Both the position numbers and the translations under genes were made by a program. A stretch of 38,673 nucleotides of DNA, from assembly GCA_017466215.1 (NCBI GenBank), contig JAFTUO010000006.1:1-38673 (forward strand), read 5' to 3'. The notes under the pieces were generated by a model. It ran no database searches. It saw only the letters and a program-made list of their open reading frames with translations, and was not told the DNA's origin. Position 1 is the stretch's first letter. Every line of letters starts with the position of its first letter. This DNA comes from Oscillospiraceae bacterium. Its GTDB lineage: Bacteria > Bacillota > Clostridia > Oscillospirales > Oscillospiraceae. Positions 6,348-15,392 of this stretch are shown in pieces.

Positions 6348-8348
6348 ATGACTTATCCAACCAGACAACGAAGAAGACGGCGCAACCAGACCCAGAGCCT
6401 GATGCGGCTCATCGGCATTCTTTTGGCGGTGCTGATCGGTGTGGTGATCATTGCGCTGGTGGTGAATAAACAGCCGGCAGATCCCGGCGATTCCGGCACG
6501 ACCCAGACCGATCCCACAACGCCGCAGGCCGTGGAGCTGACTATGTCTGCACCCACCCAAACGCAGTTTACCACTATGGAGCAGACCCTTGTTCTGCAGG
6601 GCGCGTCTGACCCTGCCCAGCCGGTAACGGTGGCGGGTGTTGAGGTGGCGAGAAACAGCGACGGCACATTCATCCATACGGTGCAGCTGCAGCCCGGCGT
6701 CAATGAGATCACTGTATCCCACAAGGATAAGAGCATTGTTTACACCGTAGAGTATCGCTATGCCGTGCAGACCTATTCGCCGGCGGAGCAGACCGGCTTC
6801 AACTCCGGTGCATCCATTCAGGTGGAGCTTGTGGTGCGCGAGGGCAGCATGCTGAAGGTTACCCTGGGCGACAAAGAGGTGGAGATGGCGCAGGCCGGCA
6901 ATCAGCTGGGCGAAGGCGTGGCGGAGGGCTTTGTCCGCTACACCGGCACATACGAGCTTCCGGGCGACAATACCCAGGACCTGAATCTGGGCAAGTTTAC
7001 CTATGCTGTTACCTGTAACGGCGTTACAGAAACCTATTATTCTGAGGATGTCATCTGCAAAAAGGCAGCGGACATTCTGGCATCTGATCCCGGCGTTACC
7101 CCGGATTACGGCGACTATGTTGACGTGGGCTCGGGCTATATCGTGGAGATCATCACCGGCACGGCGGAGACCTTTAACGGCGCTACCACCGACGATTATT
7201 CAGACCCCAGAAACAACTACCTGCCCGAGGGCACGGTGGACTACTGCGCGAAAGAATTGGTCACCCAGGGCAAAAACTCTTACCGGCTGCTGCGCTGCGG
7301 CAGACGGGTATACATCGAAAAACCCAATTATCCGCCTCCCGGCCAGACGACCCAGGTGGTGGATGTCTATCGCGGCACACTGCCCGATCACAACGAGATC
7401 GGTTTTGCTTCCTTGAAAGTGGTGGAAAATCACACCGTTCTGACCCTGGATACAATGTGGAAAGCACCGTTCTACTTTGATTTTGGTCCTCAGGAGTTCA
7501 GCAATCCCGCTGATCGGGATTTCCGGGTCACAAAGGTTACTGCTGAGTATGTAGAGATCACATTCTGCTATGCCACGGTGTTTGAGGGTACGGTTGCGAT
7601 CCCTGCCGATAACCCGCTGTTCAGCTCTGCCCAGCTGACTCAGAACGAGTCTGATTGCACGCTGCGGCTGAATCTGAAGAAAACCGGTGGCTTCTATGGC
7701 TGGGATGCATACTACAACGAGAATGGCCAGCTTTGCTTTACATTCCTCAATCCCGCAAAGGCTACGGCTGCAAATAACGCCTACGGCGCTGACCTGACCG
7801 GCACGGTCATTATGCTGGATGTGGGCCACGGCGGCTATGACGGCGGCAGCGAAGCTAAGTTGGCGGATGGCACCAAGATCGACGAGGCGGAGCTGAATCT
7901 GAAGCTGGCGATGGCGCTGAAGAAAGAGCTGGAGACCACCGGCGCAACGGTGATTCTGAATCGCTATGATGATGCTTCCATCAGCGTTGATGAGCGGCTG
8001 ATGTATCTGAAGGAGATCGCACCGGATCTGTGCGTTGCCGTCCACCAGAATTCCATCAGCGGCTATCCGGATCACGGCGGCGCTCAGGTGCAGTATTTTA
8101 CGCCGTACTCTCAGCCGGCGGCTCAGAGCATCTATGAGCAGATCAATAAATCCGGCGTTTACACCAAGACTCTGCTTGACTGGCATCTTTACTATGTTGC
8201 CCGGCAGTCTGTCTGCCCGGTGGTGCTGACAGAAAACGGCTTTATGACGAATGCCAAGGATCTTGCCAATATGGTGGACGATTCTGCGGTGCAGCGCAAA
8301 GCCGAATCCATCGCCCGCGGCGTAGCCAACTATTTCCTGAGCATCTGA
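6348..8348 (+). CDS. N-acetylmuramoyl-L-alanine amidase (Amidase_3) with Ig-like N-terminal region
   Basis: This is a peptidoglycan hydrolase that cleaves the bond between N-acetylmuramic acid and L-alanine. Its 666 residues comprise a very basic N-terminus (RQRRRRR), one membrane helix (about 20-42), a Thr/Pro linker, a long beta-rich region with bacterial Ig-like character (about 60-450), and a C-terminal zinc amidase domain (about 483-664). The zinc ligands and catalytic residues of the family are visible: H in LDVGHGGYDGG, E in IDEAELNLKLA, H in CVAVHQNSIS and the catalytic E in VVLTENGFMT. The single N-terminal helix and absence of a signal cleavage site suggest an anchored enzyme facing outward. 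A role in cell separation or spore morphogenesis is possible but not shown. Confidence 0.9.
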   Translation: MTYPTRQRRRRRNQTQSLMRLIGILLAVLIGVVIIALVVNKQPADPGDSGTTQTDPTTPQAVELTMSAPTQTQFTTMEQTLVLQGASDPAQPVTVAGVEVARNSDGTFIHTVQLQPGVNEITVSHKDKSIVYTVEYRYAVQTYSPAEQTGFNSGASIQVELVVREGSMLKVTLGDKEVEMAQAGNQLGEGVAEGFVRYTGTYELPGDNTQDLNLGKFTYAVTCNGVTETYYSEDVICKKAADILASDPGVTPDYGDYVDVGSGYIVEIITGTAETFNGATTDDYSDPRNNYLPEGTVDYCAKELVTQGKNSYRLLRCGRRVYIEKPNYPPPGQTTQVVDVYRGTLPDHNEIGFASLKVVENHTVLTLDTMWKAPFYFDFGPQEFSNPADRDFRVTKVTAEYVEITFCYATVFEGTVAIPADNPLFSSAQLTQNESDCTLRLNLKKTGGFYGWDAYYNENGQLCFTFLNPAKATAANNAYGADLTGTVIMLDVGHGGYDGGSEAKLADGTKIDEAELNLKLAMALKKELETTGATVILNRYDDASISVDERLMYLKEIAPDLCVAVHQNSISGYPDHGGAQVQYFTPYSQPAAQSIYEQINKSGVYTKTLLDWHLYYVARQSVCPVVLTENGFMTNAKDLANMVDDSAVQRKAESIARGVANYFLSI

Positions 8349-8356
8349 TTGCAATT

Positions 8357-8389
8357 AAAATCCCGAAATGCATTGCATTTCGGGATTTT
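8357..8389. terminator. Bidirectional terminator between the amidase and dus genes
   Basis: AAAATCCCGAAATG (8357-8370) pairs with CATTTCGGGATTTT (8376-8389). Its A/T arms serve both strands, and the dus stop codon begins two bases after it. Confidence 0.88.
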
Positions 8390-8390
8390 C

Positions 8391-9329
8391 TTATAAGTTG
8401 ATCGGCGCATCGCTCCACTTTTTTGTGTGGAATATTTCGGTGGCAATGGCGCGGAACTCGTTCAGGTCCGTGGTTTTTCGCAGCCGCTTCCACAGCTTTT
8501 CGCTGTCTTCAAAGTGGGTGATGAGGAAATGCCAGTTTTCTTTTAAGCGGAACATCGCATTTCTGCCGCCGCCGAAGACGACGGTGTAAGTTTCCAGCAA
8601 TTCATTATGAAAATGCTCCAGCGTCTGCACATCCGTACTGCCCTGCAGCATACCGGGGTTGCCAACAAGTCCTCTGCCGATCATAACAGCATCTACTTGT
8701 GGGTATTTCTGCGCAATGCGGTGGGCATCTGCCAAAGTCGCAATATCGCCGTTAAAACAAAGGGGATTTTTGCTGTTTTGCACGGCGAAAGCAAAGCTTT
8801 CTTCGAAAATACCGCCGTCGTAGAACTGCTTGCGCACTCTGGGATGGACGGTCAGCTCCTGGATGGGATAGCGGTTGAAAACCTCCAAAATCGCCGGAAA
8901 TTCGCCCGGATCTTCCAGCCCCAGCCGGGTCTTGACAGAAATGGATAGGGGGGATTTGGAGAATATCTCGTCTAAGAAGGCATCCAAAGCGTTCACATCC
9001 CGCAGCATTCCGCTGCCCTTGCCCTTGGACACCACTGTGCCGGAGGGGCAGCCCACATTGAGATTGACCTCCCTATAGCCCCGATCGGCGCAAACCTGCG
9101 CTGCCCAGAGAAAATCGTCGGCGACCTTAGTCAGCACCTGGGGCACAGCGCAGAATTCTTCGCTTTCTGCCATCGGCAGCTCCCGATCCTCTTTGTGGGT
9201 CAAAGCGCGATGGATAGTGGGGGAGAGAAAGGGCATATAGTAGCGGTCTACGCCGCCAAAATAGCGGTGATGCACCCGGCGGAAAATGCTGTCGGTGATG
9301 CCCTCCATAGGAGCAAAATAGTAGCGCAT
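8391..9329 (-). CDS. dus: tRNA-dihydrouridine synthase
   Basis: This flavoprotein reduces specific uridines in tRNA to dihydrouridine. The 312 residues form a TIM barrel with the FMN-binding start YFAPMEGITD, the signature NLNVGCPSG holding the catalytic Cys94, ISVKTRLG, LTVHPRVR, FNGDI and the phosphate-binding VMIGRGLVGNP, then a helical C-terminal domain. ATG 9329 has an AGGAG site. It stands alone on the minus strand between a bidirectional terminator and a repeat region. I cannot tell from the sequence which Dus subfamily (A, B or C) it belongs to, so only the general name is given. Confidence 0.93.
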   Translation of the reverse strand: MRYYFAPMEGITDSIFRRVHHRYFGGVDRYYMPFLSPTIHRALTHKEDRELPMAESEEFCAVPQVLTKVADDFLWAAQVCADRGYREVNLNVGCPSGTVVSKGKGSGMLRDVNALDAFLDEIFSKSPLSISVKTRLGLEDPGEFPAILEVFNRYPIQELTVHPRVRKQFYDGGIFEESFAFAVQNSKNPLCFNGDIATLADAHRIAQKYPQVDAVMIGRGLVGNPGMLQGSTDVQTLEHFHNELLETYTVVFGGGRNAMFRLKENWHFLITHFEDSEKLWKRLRKTTDLNEFRAIATEIFHTKKWSDAPINL

Positions 9330-9390
9330 ATGTATCTCCTAAACTGCCACAGCGCAGCTAAATACTGGAATACCATCCACTATAGCGGCA

Positions 9391-9554
9391 AGCCTCCCTT
9401 GTGCAACGGCCCAGGCCGGCCTCTCTTGGCCGTTGGCCAATTCACCTCCAGGGAGGTGGCAAAAATCTTTGATTTTTGACGGAGGGATTGTTTTCATTGA
9501 GCAATCCCCCAGTCGCGCCTGAAAAGCGCGACAGCCCCCTTTACACAAGGGGGC
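9391..9554. repeat. Pair of modular palindromic repeats in inverted orientation (MITE/REP-like)
   Basis: Two related modules face each other. Right module, 9502-9554, plus strand: CAATCCCCCAGTC, a GCGC-loop-GCGC hairpin, then CAGCCCCCTTTACACAAGG and GGGCC. Left module, 9391-9490, reads on the minus strand as CAATCCCTCCGTC, an AAAATC-loop-GATTTT hairpin, then GCCACCTCCC, and ends in CACAAGGGAGGCT. The left copy carries an extra GC-rich palindrome (CAACGGCC ... GGCCGTTG, 9404-9435). The outer ends are imperfect inverted repeats (CCTCCCTTGTG / CACAAGGGGG). I see no protein-coding capacity. I recall repeats of this style as abundant in Oscillospiraceae genomes, but copy number cannot be checked here. 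Confidence 0.65.
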
Positions 9555-9561
9555 CTATCAT

Positions 9562-9581
9562 ACCACCGGCTATGCCGGTGG
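9562..9581. other. Hairpin just downstream of the RNase J gene
   Basis: ACCACCGGC pairs with GCCGGTGGT around TAT/A. No T-tract follows it in the direction of the RNase J gene, so it is a stable 3' hairpin but not a standard intrinsic terminator. Together with the adjacent repeat pair it may still protect or end the transcript. Confidence 0.4.
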
Positions 9582-9592
9582 TATTGCTTTAT

Positions 9593-11248
9593 TTAGATCT
9601 CCACGATCACAGGCAGGATCATCGGATTGCGTTTGGTGTGCTTGTACAGGAAGCCGGACAAATCGTTCTTAATGGCAGATTTGTAGGTGGCCCAGTCCCG
9701 GCTGCGGCGGCGGTTGCACCGCTCGATGGCTTCCAGCGCCACCTCCCGCAGATCTTCCATCAGCGCTTCCGATTCTTTCACATACACGAAGCCCCGGGTG
9801 ATGATATCCGGGCCGGTGATGATACTGCCATCCTGGCTGTTCAGGTTGACGCACACCACGATCATACCGTCCTGAGCCAGATGCTTGCGATCGCGCAGGA
9901 CAACGCTGCCCACATCGCCGATGCCTGTGCCGTCAACGAATACCTTGCCGGCGGGCGCTGTGCCGGTAAGCTTGCAGGTCTTGCCGGTGAGCTCGAATAC
10001 ACTGCCGATCTCACCGATGAGGATGTTTCTGGGATTCATACCCATCGTCTTTGCCAGACGGGCGTGCAGCTGCAGATGCCGCTGCTCACCGTGGACGGGG
10101 ATGAAGAATTTGGGCTTGGTCAGGGCGTGGATGATCTTCAGCTCTTCCTTACAGGCGTGGCCGGAAACGTGCAGACCTTCGCTCTTTTCGTAAACAACAT
10201 CTGCGCCCTTGCGGTACAGCTCGTTGATGATCTTGGAGACCGCTTTTTCGTTGCCGGGGATGGCAGAGGCAGAGATGATGATCCGGTCGCCGGCCACGAT
10301 ATCCACCTGCTTGTGGGTGGAAAATGCCATCCGGTACAGCGCAGACATATTTTCGCCCTGAGAGCCGGTGGAAACGATGACCACCTTGCTGGCGGGCAGG
10401 CTCTTGGTGGCAGCAAGGTCCACCAGCGTGCCGGGCTTGACCTTCAGATAACCCAGCTCCTGGGCCACCTTCAGCATATTTTCCATACTTCTGCCGGTAA
10501 CGGCCACCTTGCGCCCATACTTCTGGGCGGTGGCCAGCACCGCCTGAATGCGGTGCATATTGGAGGCAAAGGTGGTTACGATGATCCGCTGGTCGCAGTT
10601 TTTGAACTGGCGATCCAGGCTCTCTGCCACGATATTCTCGCTGGGGGTGTAGCCGTCCCGATCCACATTGGTGGAATCGCACAGCAGCGCCAGCACGCCC
10701 TGATTGCCCAATTCACCCAAGCGGGCCAGATCGGTCATACCGCCCTGGGCGGTGGGGTCGATCTTAAAGTCGCCGGTCATAATGACGGTGCCTACGGGGG
10801 TGTGGATGGCAAAGGCCACCGCGTCCGCGATGGAGTGATTGACGTGGATGAATTCCACGGTAAAGCAGCCGGCTTTTACAACGTCGCCGGGCTTGTGGGT
10901 AATGAGCTTGACGGTATCGGCCAGCTGTCGCTCTTCCAGCTTCAGCTTAATAAGACCGTTGGTCATAGCTGTGCCGTGGATGGGGCAGTTGACCTGCAGC
11001 ATACAGTAGGGGATAGAGCCGATGTGGTCCTCGTGGCCGTGGGTAATAAACATACCCCGCAGCTTCTTCTGATTGGCCACCAGATAGGAAAAATCGGGGA
11101 TCACCAGATCCACGCCGTACATATCTTCCTCCGGGAAACCAACGCCGCAGTCCACGACGATCATATCCTTACCGTATTCCAGAACGGTGATGTTCTTGCC
11201 GATCTCATCCAAACCGCCAAGGGGGATGATCTTCAGTTTTTCAGACAA
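9593..11248 (-). CDS. rnj: Ribonuclease J
   Basis: This metallo-beta-lactamase/beta-CASP ribonuclease has endo- and 5'-3' exonuclease activity in RNA decay and rRNA maturation. The metal site is clear: FITHGHEDHIGSIP (about 68-81), D in MTGDFKIDP, and H in PVHGEQRH; the beta-CASP part includes TGSQGENMSAL and SGHACKEELK. A long C-terminal domain follows, giving 551 residues, the usual size. The start chosen is TTG at 11248-11246 because AAGGAG lies 8 bases upstream of it. The ATG six codons earlier (11266) has no ribosome site, and the AAGGAG falls inside the frame it would open. It is transcribed alone, divergently from gdpP. The J1/J2 identity cannot be decided. Confidence 0.94.
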   Translation of the reverse strand: MSEKLKIIPLGGLDEIGKNITVLEYGKDMIVVDCGVGFPEEDMYGVDLVIPDFSYLVANQKKLRGMFITHGHEDHIGSIPYCMLQVNCPIHGTAMTNGLIKLKLEERQLADTVKLITHKPGDVVKAGCFTVEFIHVNHSIADAVAFAIHTPVGTVIMTGDFKIDPTAQGGMTDLARLGELGNQGVLALLCDSTNVDRDGYTPSENIVAESLDRQFKNCDQRIIVTTFASNMHRIQAVLATAQKYGRKVAVTGRSMENMLKVAQELGYLKVKPGTLVDLAATKSLPASKVVIVSTGSQGENMSALYRMAFSTHKQVDIVAGDRIIISASAIPGNEKAVSKIINELYRKGADVVYEKSEGLHVSGHACKEELKIIHALTKPKFFIPVHGEQRHLQLHARLAKTMGMNPRNILIGEIGSVFELTGKTCKLTGTAPAGKVFVDGTGIGDVGSVVLRDRKHLAQDGMIVVCVNLNSQDGSIITGPDIITRGFVYVKESEALMEDLREVALEAIERCNRRRSRDWATYKSAIKNDLSGFLYKHTKRNPMILPVIVEI

Positions 11249-11494
11249 ATTGTATACTCCTTCCATATTAAAACATCAAAAGTAAGCAGCCACTTGCCTC
11301 CAAGCCGGCCCTGCATCGCCATTTCGGAGGAAAACGTCTGCGTGATTATGAAATAATGGGTTTGCCCGGATCTCTCTGTCCGGCGCTTGTACCGATAGTA
11401 TAACACATTTTCGGGGGAAAGTATACCATTATTTTTCTGTCGATTTCCGCCTGGAGAAATAATCCAATTTTTGCGGGAAATCTGATAAAATTTG
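11249..11494. other. Divergent intergenic region, RNase J leader and gdpP upstream region
   Basis: Between the RNase J start and the gdpP promoter there is no convincing gene. On the minus strand two TATACT hexamers occur (11402-11397 and 11425-11420) that could act as -10 boxes for RNase J, but I see no good -35 partner. That would give RNase J a leader of about 140 bases, in keeping with known post-transcriptional control of RNase genes. Confidence 0.35.
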
Positions 11495-11523
11495 TTGCGT
11501 ATCGTGTTGAGATTTGATATAAT
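11495..11523 (+). promoter_or_regulatory. Promoter of the gdpP-ftsH operon
   Basis: TTGCGT (11495-11500), a 17-bp spacer and consensus TATAAT (11518-11523). Confidence 0.65.
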
Positions 11524-11578
11524 ATCCGTTATAGTAAGCGTACTATGGGGTTTGATACCCATTTGGGAGGGGAGAAAC

Positions 11579-13555
11579 TTGAACAAGAAGCTGGGAAAGA
11601 CATTTTGGCCCGGACTTTGGGTATACTTTGCGGCAATGGCGCTCTTTATAGTGGGTGCGGTTTTGTTCCGCAATTATACGCTGGCCATTGCAGAAACTGC
11701 GGTTGCCGTGGCAGTGGGTGCGTTCTATGTTTTCTGCCGTGTCCGCCGCCGCAAGGTGCTGCACAATTTTGTGAAGAATGCCTTTAACCTGCCGGAAAAT
11801 CCCGGCGGCGCAGAAACGCCGTTCCCGATGGTGCTGGTACGTCTGGGGGATGAGAGCATCCTCTGGGCCAACGAGCAGTTTTGCAAGATCACCGGCTACC
11901 AGGACCAGTATCTGGAGCAGCGGCTGAGTACGCTCGTCCCCAAGCTGACGCTGGACTGGCTGGTTTCCGGAAAAAGCGAATACTCCTATGACGTAACCCT
12001 GGGCGGTCGCCGCTACAGAGTTTACGGCAGCATAGTGCGTGCAGATGATCCTGACAGCACGGTGATGGGTATGCTGTATTTCAGCGACCTGACGGAGCTG
12101 TACCAGGTCCGGGATGAGTATGTCCGTTCCCGTCCGGTGGTGTCCATCATTTTGATCGACAACTACGAGGAATTGACCAAAAACCTGACAGAAGGCGGAA
12201 TCTCCAGCCTGAATGCCCGGATCAATGACGTTATTTCCAAGTGGACCGAGGATTTCCACGGCCTGCTTCGCAAATTGGAGCGAAACCGCTTCCTGTTCGT
12301 GTTTGAAAAGCGGGACTTGAAGCGGGCGATGGAGGAGAAATTCTCCCTGCTGGAAGATATCCACGAGGTGGAAAATCCCTCTGGCCTGGCGGCCTCCATT
12401 TCCATCGGTATCGGTGTAGATGGCGTCAATTTTGAGGAAAGCTATGAGTTTGCCGCGCTGTCCATCGAAATGTCTCTCAGCCGCGGCGGCGATCAGGCGG
12501 TCATCAAGGATCGCTACAATTTCAGCTTCTACGGCGGCCGCGCAATGGAAGCGGACCGCAGAAGCAAGGTCAAGGCCCGCGTTACCTCCAATTCGATGAT
12601 GGAGCTGATCGGCCAGAGCAGCCAGGTGTTCATTATGGGCCACAGCAACGCCGATCTGGATGCTGTGGGTGCGGCAATGGGCATCAGCTGTATGTGCCGC
12701 AAAAAGGGCAAAAAAGCATATATCGTTCTGGACGCGGAGAACAATGCCGCCCAGAATCTGATCGAAGAGATCCGCAGCGTTCCGGAATACGCCCAGACCT
12801 TTGTCTCCGGGCAGGATGCGCTGCTGCTGTGCGATAACCACAGTATTCTGATCGTAGTCGATACCAACCGTCCCGACCAGGTGGAGAGCAGACCCCTTCT
12901 GGAGGCCATTTCCAAGGTCTGTGTGGTGGATCACCACCGCAGAGCGGCGGATTATATCAACCCTGTGGTACTGAATCTCCACGAGCCCTATGCATCCTCT
13001 GCATCGGAGCTGGTAACGGAGCTTTTGCAGTACGCGGTGGAAAAGAAGGATGTCCTGCCCATTGAGAGCAAGAGCCTGCTGGCCGGCATCTTCCTGGACA
13101 CCAAGAGCTTTAACGTCCGCACCGGTGAGCGTACCTTTGAGGCGGCTGCGGTGCTGAAGCAATGGGGCGCTGATACCGTGGAGGTCAAGAAGCTGCTGCA
13201 AAGCGACTTCCAGAACACTATGGCCAAGTACCAGATCATCAAATCTGCCCGGCTGTACCGGCAGGAGCTGGCGGTGGCGGCGCTGAACACCACCACCTCC
13301 CGTGCGCTGGCAGCCCAGGCGGCGGATGAATTGCTGAATATCACCGGTATCACCGCATCCTTTGTGCTGTACCCGGATGAGGAGCACGTGTATATCTCTG
13401 CCCGCTCCATCGGCGATGCCAATGTCCAGATGATCCTGGAGCCTTTGGGCGGCGGCGGCAACACGGCCACCGCAGGCGCGCAGCTCAGGAACACCACGGT
13501 GAAAGAGGCGCTGGACGCGCTGATCGCGTCTATTGACAAATTTTACGAAACCTAA
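11579..13555 (+). CDS. gdpP: Cyclic-di-AMP phosphodiesterase GdpP (PAS-GGDEF-DHH-DHHA1)
   Basis: GdpP hydrolyses the second messenger c-di-AMP and so influences potassium and osmolyte balance and cell-wall stress. The 658 residues hold two membrane helices (about 10-30 and 34-53), a PAS-like sensor region (about 85-180), a degenerate GGDEF domain lacking the GGDEF motif, and the DHH/DHHA1 phosphodiesterase. Metal motifs are GHSNADLDAVGA (about 353), VVDTNRPD and VVDHHRR (about 447); the DHHA1 end has EPLGGGGNTATAGA. The start is TTG 11579, preceded by GGGAGGGGAG; the in-frame ATG at 11492 lies upstream of the promoter -10 box and is rejected. It is first in the gdpP-rplI-dnaB-tilS-hpt-ftsH operon, a common firmicute order for its first three genes. 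Confidence 0.95.
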   Translation: MNKKLGKTFWPGLWVYFAAMALFIVGAVLFRNYTLAIAETAVAVAVGAFYVFCRVRRRKVLHNFVKNAFNLPENPGGAETPFPMVLVRLGDESILWANEQFCKITGYQDQYLEQRLSTLVPKLTLDWLVSGKSEYSYDVTLGGRRYRVYGSIVRADDPDSTVMGMLYFSDLTELYQVRDEYVRSRPVVSIILIDNYEELTKNLTEGGISSLNARINDVISKWTEDFHGLLRKLERNRFLFVFEKRDLKRAMEEKFSLLEDIHEVENPSGLAASISIGIGVDGVNFEESYEFAALSIEMSLSRGGDQAVIKDRYNFSFYGGRAMEADRRSKVKARVTSNSMMELIGQSSQVFIMGHSNADLDAVGAAMGISCMCRKKGKKAYIVLDAENNAAQNLIEEIRSVPEYAQTFVSGQDALLLCDNHSILIVVDTNRPDQVESRPLLEAISKVCVVDHHRRAADYINPVVLNLHEPYASSASELVTELLQYAVEKKDVLPIESKSLLAGIFLDTKSFNVRTGERTFEAAAVLKQWGADTVEVKKLLQSDFQNTMAKYQIIKSARLYRQELAVAALNTTTSRALAAQAADELLNITGITASFVLYPDEEHVYISARSIGDANVQMILEPLGGGGNTATAGAQLRNTTVKEALDALIASIDKFYET

Positions 13556-13571
13556 TTGAGGAGAATTTGCT

Positions 13572-14018
13572 ATGAAAGTGATTTTATTGCAGGATGTAAA
13601 AGGACAGGGCAAAAAGGGTCAGCTGATCGAAGCTTCTGACGGCTATGCCCGCAATTTCCTGCTGCCCAGAAAGCTGGCTGTGGAAGCCACCGCAGACGCA
13701 GTGAACACCAAGAAGATGAACGATAAGGCCACCCAGGAGCGCATCGCCCGGGAAAAGGCTGAGGCTCTGGAAACCTCCAAGAAGCTGCGGGAAATGACCC
13801 TTGTGGTGAAGGCTAAGGGCGGCGGAGCAGGCCGTCTGTTTGGCTCTGTTACCAGCCAGGAGATTGTTGATGCGCTGGAAAAGAGCGCCAAGATCAAGCT
13901 GGATAAGCGCAAGATCGTTATTGCGGACACCATCAAGTCCGTTGGTACCTACACCGTTACCTGCAAGCTGGGCTACGAGATCAATGCCCCCTTGACGGTG
14001 AAGATCGAGGAGATCTGA
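13572..14018 (+). CDS. rplI: 50S ribosomal protein L9
   Basis: The 148 residues match L9 in length and layout: an N-terminal domain with [17 protein letters not shown] and the [13 protein letters not shown] signature, a long connecting helix (about 45-75), and the C-terminal domain with [12 protein letters not shown]. It sits on the large ribosomal subunit near the L1 stalk. The ATG has a GAGGAG site. It is placed 16 bases after gdpP and 33 bases before dnaB, and is co-transcribed with them. Confidence 0.98.
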   Translation: MKVILLQDVKGQGKKGQLIEASDGYARNFLLPRKLAVEATADAVNTKKMNDKATQERIAREKAEALETSKKLREMTLVVKAKGGGAGRLFGSVTSQEIVDALEKSAKIKLDKRKIVIADTIKSVGTYTVTCKLGYEINAPLTVKIEEI

Positions 14019-14051
14019 AAATAAGTATCTTTTAGAGAGAGGAGAAAGAAC

Positions 14052-15392
14052 ATGGACGAAGAATTGTTGGGCAAGCAGCTGCCGCAGTCCCTTGAGGCGG
14101 AGCAGGCGGTGCTGGGCTCTATTCTCATCGACAGCCGGTGCATCGCGGATGTGATCGGTATCCTGCGGCCGGCGGATTTCTATCTGGAGCAGAATCGCCA
14201 GATCTACGAGGCCGTTTATACGATGTTCAATTTCTCCCAGACCATTGACCCCGTTACGGTGCTGGACAAAATGCGAGAGATGGGCGTATACCACGACAAC
14301 TCCAGAGACTACATTATGCAGCTGATGGAGATCACTCCCACAGCGGCCAATGTGGTGCGCTATGCAGGCATCGTCCGGGATAAGGCAATGCTGCGCGGTC
14401 TTGCCAAGGCTGCCACGGAGATCAGCGAAACCGTGTATTCCCAGGTGGGAACGCCGGCAGAAATGCTGGAAGCGGCAGAGCAGAAGATCTACGCCCTGCG
14501 CAAGGGTGAGCGTGGCGATTCTTTAGAGCATATCGGCACGGTACTGCATAAGTATTTCGACCGTCTGACCGAGCTGAGCCAGTCTGATTCTATGATTCCC
14601 GGCCTTTCCACCGGCTTTATAGATCTGGACAGCCGCATCAACGGCCTGAACAAGTCCGACCTCCTGATTCTGGCTGCCCGTCCCGGTATGGGTAAGACCG
14701 CATTTGCGCTGAATGTGGCTGCCAATGTGGCAAAGAAGTACAATAAGACCGTTGCGGTGTTTAACCTGGAAATGTCCCGGGAGCAGATCGCAATGCGCCT
14801 GCTGTCCAGCGAGAGCTTTATCGAGCTGCAAAAGCTGGCTACCGGCAAGCTCACGGAGGAGGAGTGGAATAAGCTCTGTATGTCCTCGGCAGCTTTGAGC
14901 CAGACGGATATCCGCGTGGATGACAATCCCACGGTAACGGTGGCAGATATGAAAGCCAAGTGCCGCCGGCTGGACAATCTGGGCCTGATCATTATCGACT
15001 ACCTGCAGCTGATGTCCAGCCCCAACGCTGGCAAGGGCGGCTTCGATAACCGTGTGCAGGTGGTCAGTGAGATGTCCCGTGGCTTGAAGGTTATGGCCAA
15101 GGAGCTGAATGTTCCTGTGGTCTGCCTGAGCCAGCTGTCCCGTGCGGTGGAGGGCCGTTCTGACAAGCGCCCCGTGCTGTCGGATCTTCGTGAATCCGGC
15201 TCTATCGAGCAGGATGCCGACGCAGTTTTGGCGCTGTACCGGGATGATTACTATAATGAAGATTCGGAAGAAAAGGGCATCGTGGAATGCATCGTTCTGA
15301 AAAACCGCCACGGCGAGACCGGAACGATCAAGCTCCAGTGGCTGGGCCAGTACCAGCTCTTCTCCGACAAGGAGTGGAAGCATGCTCAATGA
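14052..15392 (+). CDS. dnaB: Replicative DNA helicase DnaB
   Basis: This is the hexameric 5'-3' helicase of the replication fork. The 446 residues include the N-terminal primase-interaction domain (about 10-110, with LPQSLEAEQAVLGSIL), a linker, and the RecA-like domain with Walker A AARPGMGKTAFAL (about 205-217), VFNLEMSREQIAMRLL, Walker B LIIIDYLQLM and the C-terminal CLSQLSRAVEGR. No intein is present. GAGAGGAG precedes the ATG. Its 3' end overlaps the tilS start by 11 bases, implying translational coupling. Confidence 0.98.
   Translation: MDEELLGKQLPQSLEAEQAVLGSILIDSRCIADVIGILRPADFYLEQNRQIYEAVYTMFNFSQTIDPVTVLDKMREMGVYHDNSRDYIMQLMEITPTAANVVRYAGIVRDKAMLRGLAKAATEISETVYSQVGTPAEMLEAAEQKIYALRKGERGDSLEHIGTVLHKYFDRLTELSQSDSMIPGLSTGFIDLDSRINGLNKSDLLILAARPGMGKTAFALNVAANVAKKYNKTVAVFNLEMSREQIAMRLLSSESFIELQKLATGKLTEEEWNKLCMSSAALSQTDIRVDDNPTVTVADMKAKCRRLDNLGLIIIDYLQLMSSPNAGKGGFDNRVQVVSEMSRGLKVMAKELNVPVVCLSQLSRAVEGRSDKRPVLSDLRESGSIEQDADAVLALYRDDYYNEDSEEKGIVECIVLKNRHGETGTIKLQWLGQYQLFSDKEWKHAQ

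Noticed and set aside
4359-6722. 787-codon minus-strand frame across the BlaI-like and foldase genes
   Set aside because: It runs through terminators and promoters of the plus-strand genes and resembles no protein; it is a coding shadow.
9330-9592. Insertion sequence between dus and RNase J
   Set aside because: There is no transposase reading frame; only small palindromic modules are present.
9476-11356. 626-codon plus-strand frame across RNase J
   Set aside because: It is exactly antisense to the RNase J coding sequence and begins inside the palindromic repeat.
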